NCBI GenBank assembly: GCA_001803565.1 | Contig: MHDQ01000030.1 | Location: 1 to 9,106 of the forward strand | DNA length: 9,106 bases | Direction of reading: 5' to 3' | From: Nitrospinae bacterium RIFCSPLOWO2_12_FULL_45_22 | GTDB lineage: Bacteria; 2-12-FULL-45-22 | Shown here: positions 4,347 to 9,106 of the stretch, in pieces | Numbering within the stretch: position 1 is the first letter of the stretch | Layout of the letters: each line of letters begins with the position of its first letter | Translations under genes and position numbers: made by a program | The notes under the pieces: model-generated | What the model saw: only the letters and a program-made list of their open reading frames with translations | What the model was told of the DNA's origin: nothing | The model's database searches: none

Positions 4347-6335
4347 TTAGGGTGAAGATATTGATCCCTGGTTGTTAGCTAAGATGCCTTTTATCACGGG
4401 TAAAATTCTATCAATTTTAAAGGGTTTATTTATAACCTGATCTACTCCATTTTCTTTAAGTGTTTGATCATCTATTTCCATATTCCACCCAGTCATCAGT
4501 ATAACGGGTGTCTCTGGATTGATTTCTTTAATCCTTTGAGCTACTATCCAGCCTGAGATTTCTGGCATTCCCAAGTCGGTAATGACTAAGTCATATTTAT
4601 TTCGGCCAAAGAGTTCTAGGCCTTCCTGGCCCTCATTTACGTAAGTGGCTTGGCAACCCACGCTATCTAATATTTCAGAGAGGGCTTCCCCAATTTCTTC
4701 TTCATCCTCAATAATCAAGATCTTTTCACCGGCAAAAGGACTAACACTAACCAACTCTTCCGCCTTTTGTTGGGGCCCAGGAGCTACTACTGGTAGATGA
4801 ATAGTAAAGGTAGTCCCCTGCCCTTCTTGAGTAGCAATAGCGATGCTTCCTCCCTGGGAGGTAATTATACCGTATGACATACTCAATCCCAAACCTGAAT
4901 TCCGGGGACCCTTAGTAGTAAAAAAGGGTTCAAAGGCCTTAAGTTTTGTTTTGGGAGACATACCAATGCCGGTATCGTTGACCTGGACCTCCACCAAGGA
5001 ATTAGCATCCCCTAAACGGGAAGAGATGGTGATGGTCCCCCCTTGGGGCATGGCATCCACCGCATTAAATATCAAATTGATGAAGACTTCTTTAAGTTCA
5101 GAGGCGATCCCTCCAATTAAAGACATATCTTCTAAATGGGTTTCAAATTCTATTTTGACACCTTTTTGCTGGGCATCATCTTTCCAGCGAGGCTTAGTCA
5201 ATTCTTTAACTTCCATGATTAATTCATTAAGATTTAAAGGTTGGCAGGTCCTTTCTTTTTTAGCCCCAGCAAATTCTTGGATGTGTCTTACTACATCAGC
5301 TCCATCCAGAGCGGATCTCTCAATAACTTCTAACCCCTTCGAAATGGTACTTATATCTTTTTCCTTTCCTGACAACTGTAGCAATTGGGCTCTCACCAAG
5401 ATAATGGATAATATATTATTAAAATCGTGGGCTATTCCAGCCGCCATTTCTCCTAAAGCCTTAAGCCTCTCCGCCTGAATAACTTGCTCTTGGAGCCTTT
5501 TTTGCTCACTAATATCTCTCAAGATCACTAAAATACCTATTATTCCATCATTTCTATCTCTCAAGAAAGAGACAGAAATAAGGGATGGTATTTTCTGTCC
5601 ATCTTTAGCTAAAAATTCTATCTCTTGATTCTGTATTTTCCCTGTTTCTTTCAGCTCTTGGGTTAACTTCTCTATTTTTTCAGGCTCATCCCCACAGTAA
5701 TGGGTGAATAAAGTACCCACTATTTCTTGGGCCTCATGCCCATAAAGACTCTCTGCCCCTTTACTAAAAAAGTTTACGGTCCCTCCCGTATCCGTAGTAA
5801 TAATAGCGTCAATAGAGCTTTCGATGAGGCATTCTAAATAATCCTTAGTTAGGGTAATCTGGGTCGTTAACTCCTTTTTTTCTTTTTCTATTTTCTTTAT
5901 CTTTTTCTCTAATATTTCCTTGGATTTCTGCGAATGCTCCAGGGTTTCTTTTACCCGTCTCCTTTCTTCCAGCCGGCCAATCCCTTTCTCAACTATCTTT
6001 TCCACATCTTCTTTATTAAAAGGTTTAATTAAATAATCTGAAGCCCCATACCTGAGAGCATCCTGGGCATTTTCTATAGAGGCATAAGCAGTGACAATGG
6101 CTACTTCGGTATCTAAACTAGACTCTCTTAGCTGCCGTAGAACCTCTATACCATCCATATATGGCATTAGAATATCCAAAAGCACCATATCGGGTCTTTC
6201 AGCCCTAATATATTTGAGGGCCTCTTTTCCATTTTCCATGGTAGTTACCTGATATTTACCCTCTAAGATCAATCGAAGGGATTCCCTACAACCCAGCTCG
6301 TCATCCACCACCAGTACTCTATATTTTTCATCCAT
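4347..6335 (-). CDS. Soluble hybrid histidine kinase, REC-PAS-HisKA-HATPase-REC, 662 aa
   Basis: The order is receiver (5-120), a Lys/Glu-rich coiled coil (about 120-165), PAS (about 165-280), HisKA (285-360), HATPase (about 405-517) and a second receiver (537-652). Both receivers look intact: Asp11/Asp12, Asp54, Thr82 and Lys104 in the first; Glu543/Asp544, Asp587, Thr615 and Lys637 in the second. The kinase core has His303 in AHDFNNIL, N-box Asn424 in FNAVDAM, Asp454 in NDTGIGM, FEPFFTTK and GLGLS. AHDFNNIL is typical of the HisKA/PAS kinases of anaerobic proteobacteria and relatives. No membrane segment or signal peptide is seen. The start overlaps the end of the upstream kinase by 8 bp (ATGGATGA), implying translational coupling. 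A purine-rich AAGGGG lies 7 nt before the ATG. The second receiver could take phosphate from His303 and the first from another kinase. Confidence 0.9.
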   Translation of the reverse strand: MDEKYRVLVVDDELGCRESLRLILEGKYQVTTMENGKEALKYIRAERPDMVLLDILMPYMDGIEVLRQLRESSLDTEVAIVTAYASIENAQDALRYGASDYLIKPFNKEDVEKIVEKGIGRLEERRRVKETLEHSQKSKEILEKKIKKIEKEKKELTTQITLTKDYLECLIESSIDAIITTDTGGTVNFFSKGAESLYGHEAQEIVGTLFTHYCGDEPEKIEKLTQELKETGKIQNQEIEFLAKDGQKIPSLISVSFLRDRNDGIIGILVILRDISEQKRLQEQVIQAERLKALGEMAAGIAHDFNNILSIILVRAQLLQLSGKEKDISTISKGLEVIERSALDGADVVRHIQEFAGAKKERTCQPLNLNELIMEVKELTKPRWKDDAQQKGVKIEFETHLEDMSLIGGIASELKEVFINLIFNAVDAMPQGGTITISSRLGDANSLVEVQVNDTGIGMSPKTKLKAFEPFFTTKGPRNSGLGLSMSYGIITSQGGSIAIATQEGQGTTFTIHLPVVAPGPQQKAEELVSVSPFAGEKILIIEDEEEIGEALSEILDSVGCQATYVNEGQEGLELFGRNKYDLVITDLGMPEISGWIVAQRIKEINPETPVILMTGWNMEIDDQTLKENGVDQVINKPFKIDRILPVIKGILANNQGSISSP

Positions 6336-8385
6336 GAGTCTTCCCCTTCCTTCCTGCTAATAATTTAACTTTAATAGAACAACCTTCCTTTATATTGTCA
6401 TCCAGAAATATAGTACCACCATGATCTTCAATGATCCTTTTGGCAATGGACAGACCTAATCCAAACCCCTTTTGCTTGGTCGTAAAGAAGGGCAAAAATA
6501 CCTTTTCCCTATCATCAGTAGCGATTCCAGAGCCATTATCCTTAATTTCTATCTCAGCTATATTGGCCTGTTTCCTAGTAGAGACCTTTATAGTCAGATC
6601 TACTCCTTCCCGTTTAGCCTCTACGGAATTTCTTAGGATATGGCAAAAGGCCTCCCGGAGTCTACTCCTATCCAAGTCGAAGGGGATGGGTTCTGGCGAT
6701 AGATCCTTGATAATCCTCGCTTGCTCCAGCCCTATCTCGGACTTTAACGAGTCAAGGATTCCCATTATAAAATTATTGATATCTATCTCCTCAGTATGGA
6801 GATCATGATGCAAGGCAAAACTGATGAGTTGTTCAACAATCTTGTTTAATTTATCTAACTCCTGGGATACTACATTAGAGAAGAAATTACGGAAAGTTTC
6901 TTCTTGATATTTTTCTGGTAAAAGCCGGGTAAAGGTATTGATGGCTACCAGGGGATTTTTAATCTCATGGGCAATGCGGGAGACCAAAAAATTCCAGAAT
7001 TTTACCCGCTCTAGTTCTAGGGTCTTTTTTTCCAATAGCTTAGCCTCAGACAGATCAGAAAAGACCATGATGGCTCCCACTGCGTCTTGATTTTCGTTAC
7101 AAAGGAAAGAAGTACTTGCTCCCAAAGGGGCTTTGGTAATTGGATGGATGGTCTCATGCCTATTAAACACATGACCTTCTTTAATGGTGGAGAGGAGAAG
7201 ATGGGAAAGGGCCGAGCCTATCTTCTGAACGCTCTCTTCTAATACTTCCTCAGCTTTGATATTCAGGACCCTTTCGGCGCTCTTATTAATGGTGGTTATC
7301 ATACCCTCATTATTGATACTAATAACACCACTAGGAATATTATCTAACACATTTTGGATGTATTCTTTTTGCAAAGACACTCTTTGATATAAAAAGGCAT
7401 TTTCTATGGCGATCGCCCCATATAGCGAAACGGTAAGAAGAATTTCTAGGTCTTCCCTAGAAAAGTCCTCGCCTGTTACCTTCTTACCAATCCCTATGAA
7501 ACCCAGGAGCCCTTCCCGACCATTTAAAGGTAAAGCAATATTTGCCCCGACCAGGTCTATTTCCTTTTTTAGCTGAATCCCTTCAGAGCCGGAGATGGAG
7601 TCAGGTAAATTACTGATCTTTAATAGCTGGTTATTCTCCTTCAGCCATTTTATAAGACTATCTTTCTCTTGAAAGGCCATTCTATTCAGGAATCTCTTAG
7701 CAAAACCAAAAGAGCTGCAGGGCAGATATTTCTTGGCATTCATATCCCACAGAAAGATAATAACCTTATTAGCCCCGAAAGCATCTACTATTAGCTCCAC
7801 CAGGCTTCCTAAAACCTTTTCTAAATTAGATATATGAATAATAGCATTAGAAAATTTTCTCATGATGTCTCGATAATAATATGCGCTTTTGACCTGATAG
7901 TTATTATCGGCCATAGCGCCATTTTTAAGAAATAAATGCCTGGTTTTTTCTTTCCCCTCCATTTGCTCTAATCGGGCAGAGAGAAACTTTATCTCCTGAC
8001 TTAAGCGCCTTTTTTCTATGGCATTAAGGGTGAGGCAGCGGAGCTCTTCTTCCTTTGATATATTAAGGATAAAGCCATAGGCGCCAGCCCGCAAAACTTC
8101 TGCAGCCATCTCGGGCGAAACCAGAGGAGGTGTTAAAGCTAGGAAGATAACTGGTAAGTGGGGGTCTATTTTTTTGATCTTTTCTAATACCTTAAAAGAA
8201 TCCCATCCTTTCAAATTTATCTCGAGAAAAACTAGGTCTATAAGGTTTCTAACCAGATATTCGTTGATTTCAGAGTCTTTCTTTTCTATGGGAAAAAAGA
8301 CAAATTCTTTCCCTAAAATTAACCGCAGAGATTCTGAGAATTCTTCTTCCTTATTAGAAATTAGCAATATATGATGCTTGGCCAT
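6328..8385 (-). CDS. Soluble histidine kinase with degenerate receiver, pseudoREC-GAF-PAS-HisKA-HATPase, 685 aa
   Basis: An N-terminal receiver fold (5-120) has lost its chemistry: Ser10/Asn11 replace the acidic pair, Glu55 stands at the phospho-acceptor Asp (LVFLEINLKG), and Asn108 at the conserved Lys. A coiled linker (120-150), a GAF domain (about 175-335) and a PAS domain (about 341-450) follow. The HisKA domain has His473 in AHEIKNPL. The ATPase has N-box Asn586 (HILRNSVEAK), Asp616 in DNGSG, LPFFTTK and GLGLSIAKR. All catalytic parts of the kinase look intact. No membrane segment is visible, so it should sense a cytoplasmic signal through GAF or PAS. The start ATG 8385 has only a weak AGAAG-type ribosome binding site, and a repeat array ends 14 bp upstream of it. 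It overlaps the next kinase by 8 bp and may phosphorylate that protein's first receiver. Confidence 0.9.
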   Translation of the reverse strand: MAKHHILLISNKEEEFSESLRLILGKEFVFFPIEKKDSEINEYLVRNLIDLVFLEINLKGWDSFKVLEKIKKIDPHLPVIFLALTPPLVSPEMAAEVLRAGAYGFILNISKEEELRCLTLNAIEKRRLSQEIKFLSARLEQMEGKEKTRHLFLKNGAMADNNYQVKSAYYYRDIMRKFSNAIIHISNLEKVLGSLVELIVDAFGANKVIIFLWDMNAKKYLPCSSFGFAKRFLNRMAFQEKDSLIKWLKENNQLLKISNLPDSISGSEGIQLKKEIDLVGANIALPLNGREGLLGFIGIGKKVTGEDFSREDLEILLTVSLYGAIAIENAFLYQRVSLQKEYIQNVLDNIPSGVISINNEGMITTINKSAERVLNIKAEEVLEESVQKIGSALSHLLLSTIKEGHVFNRHETIHPITKAPLGASTSFLCNENQDAVGAIMVFSDLSEAKLLEKKTLELERVKFWNFLVSRIAHEIKNPLVAINTFTRLLPEKYQEETFRNFFSNVVSQELDKLNKIVEQLISFALHHDLHTEEIDINNFIMGILDSLKSEIGLEQARIIKDLSPEPIPFDLDRSRLREAFCHILRNSVEAKREGVDLTIKVSTRKQANIAEIEIKDNGSGIATDDREKVFLPFFTTKQKGFGLGLSIAKRIIEDHGGTIFLDDNIKEGCSIKVKLLAGRKGKTHG

Positions 8386-8398
8386 CGGCTTCTTCTGT

Positions 8399-8528
8399 TG
8401 TCATTGCGAGCCTCCAGAAGGGAGGCGTGGCAATCCCATTATATCCCGTACCTGTCTGTCATTTGAGATTGCTTCGGGGCTGCGCCCCTCGCAATGACAG
8501 GTGAGGGGTCTCGCTCCCCGCAATGACA
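8399..8528. repeat. Array of TGTCATTGCGAG-type palindromic repeat units
   Basis: There are three related units. Unit A (8399-8437) has hairpin GCCTCC/GGAGGC flanked by ATTGC/GCAAT. Unit B (8457-8499) is bounded by TGTCATT and AATGACA and holds GATTGCTTC and GGGGC/GCCCC. Unit C (about 8500-8528) is a half-unit with GGGG/CCCC ending GCAATGACA. Text of this kind (CATTGCGAG with GAAGCAATC) is a widespread bacterial intergenic palindrome family, as I recall it. The array fills the gap between two kinase genes and enters the coding end of the upstream one. As RNA the units form strong G+C-rich hairpins that could reduce read-through. Confidence 0.85.
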
Positions 8529-9106
8529 TTTTCATTGTCCTTTGTGCCTTGTAGAGGCATGAATGCTTCTCCAAAATTTTCTATGGATAAAGGCAATCTT
8601 ATAATAAAGGTAGACCCAGCTCCAGGTTGGCTTTCTACTTCAATACTCCCTTTTAATTCATTGACAATCTCTTTGGAGATGACCAGACCTAAGCCCGTAC
8701 CCTTCTCTTTGGTGGTAAAAAAGGGCTCAAAGATATCAGACAGGTATTCTTCTGGTATCCCTCTACCAGTATCAGAGATCCTGATGAAAACTATCTGGGA
8801 ATTAGCCTGATGAGAAGGGAATTCTAGTTTCTGACCGTTGTTTTCTAGTTCTGTGCTAATAGTGAGAGTCCCTCCTTTATCCATGGCTTGTATGCTATTA
8901 TTAAAAAGGTTTAAAAAGACTTGTTTGAGTTTATCAGGATCGGTCAATAAAATTATATTTTCTTGTGTATAATTCTTATTAACCAATATTTCCTTATCCC
9001 TTAATTCTTTTTTTACTAAGGCCAGGGATTCTTCTAATACTGCCCCAATAGCTACTGATTTCAAGACCTTTGGGGAAACCCGCGAGAGACTTAAGAGGTC
9101 TTCGGT
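8459..9106 (-). CDS. Sensor histidine kinase, C-terminal part (cut by right edge), 215 aa visible
   Basis: The frame is open to the window edge, so the start and the sensor domains are missing. The visible part begins just after the dimerisation helices (EDLLSLSRVSPKVL) and covers the HATPase domain: N-box Asn70 in LFNNSIQAM, Asp112 in SDTGRGI, FEPFFTTKEKGTGLGL at about 127-141, and a closing GAGSTFIIRLPL strand. The domain ends near residue 174. The last 22 residues (about 194-215, from VIAGSETPH to NLK) are translated palindromic repeat and are not part of the fold. The stop TGA (8459-8461) lies inside repeat unit B. A TTG at 9064 could be mistaken for a start, but the upstream codons are in family register. 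It is first of the three kinases and separated from the next by 73 bp of repeat. Confidence 0.88.
   Translation of the reverse strand, partial: TEDLLSLSRVSPKVLKSVAIGAVLEESLALVKKELRDKEILVNKNYTQENIILLTDPDKLKQVFLNLFNNSIQAMDKGGTLTISTELENNGQKLEFPSHQANSQIVFIRISDTGRGIPEEYLSDIFEPFFTTKEKGTGLGLVISKEIVNELKGSIEVESQPGAGSTFIIRLPLSIENFGEAFMPLQGTKDNENVIAGSETPHLSLRGAQPRSNLK

Noticed and set aside
8399-8528. A CRISPR array
   Set aside because: The units are palindromic and unequal, without constant direct repeats or regular spacers, and they overlap a coding end.

Overview
The window looks like chromosomal DNA of an anaerobic bacterium of moderate G+C content (roughly mid-40s percent by eye, not counted). The best lifestyle clue is a small glutaredoxin-like gene at the left whose apparent stop is very probably a selenocysteine UGA, since a SECIS-type hairpin follows it. 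Ribosome binding sites are strong (AAGGAGG type). The intergenic text is full of degenerate inverted repeats of kinds common in deltaproteobacterial, Nitrospirae-like and candidate-phylum genomes. I cannot name the taxon from sequence alone.

Layout. 1 to about 267: 3' end of a group II intron; domains V and VI are recognisable and the rest lies outside the window. 365-682 (+): an unrecognised charged protein of 105 aa. 889-1107 (-): a Uxx-star type glutaredoxin-like selenoprotein with its SECIS at 858-892. 1237-2712 (-): an NAD(P)-dependent aldehyde dehydrogenase. 2713-3083: a divergent control region with an operator-like dyad. 3084-3530 and 3748-4218 (+): two MaoC-like hot-dog paralogues that both lack the usual catalytic Asp and His. 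4347-9106 (-): three soluble sensor histidine kinase genes in a row, one of them cut by the right edge.

How the genes may work together. The aldehyde dehydrogenase, the selenoprotein and the two MaoC-like proteins could form a divergent metabolic and redox module (acyl or aldehyde metabolism plus thiol chemistry), but only proximity supports this. The kinases have no membrane segments in the visible parts. The second and third genes overlap by 8 bp, so they are translationally coupled. One kinase has a degenerate receiver at its N-terminus. The other is a hybrid with intact receivers at both ends. Together they look like a cytoplasmic phosphorelay whose output regulator is not in the window.

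Repeats. Most intergenic repeats sit directly at the 3' ends of genes. One 130-bp array of TGTCATTGCGAG-type palindromic units has run into the 3' end of the right-most kinase and supplies its last 22 or so codons and its stop.
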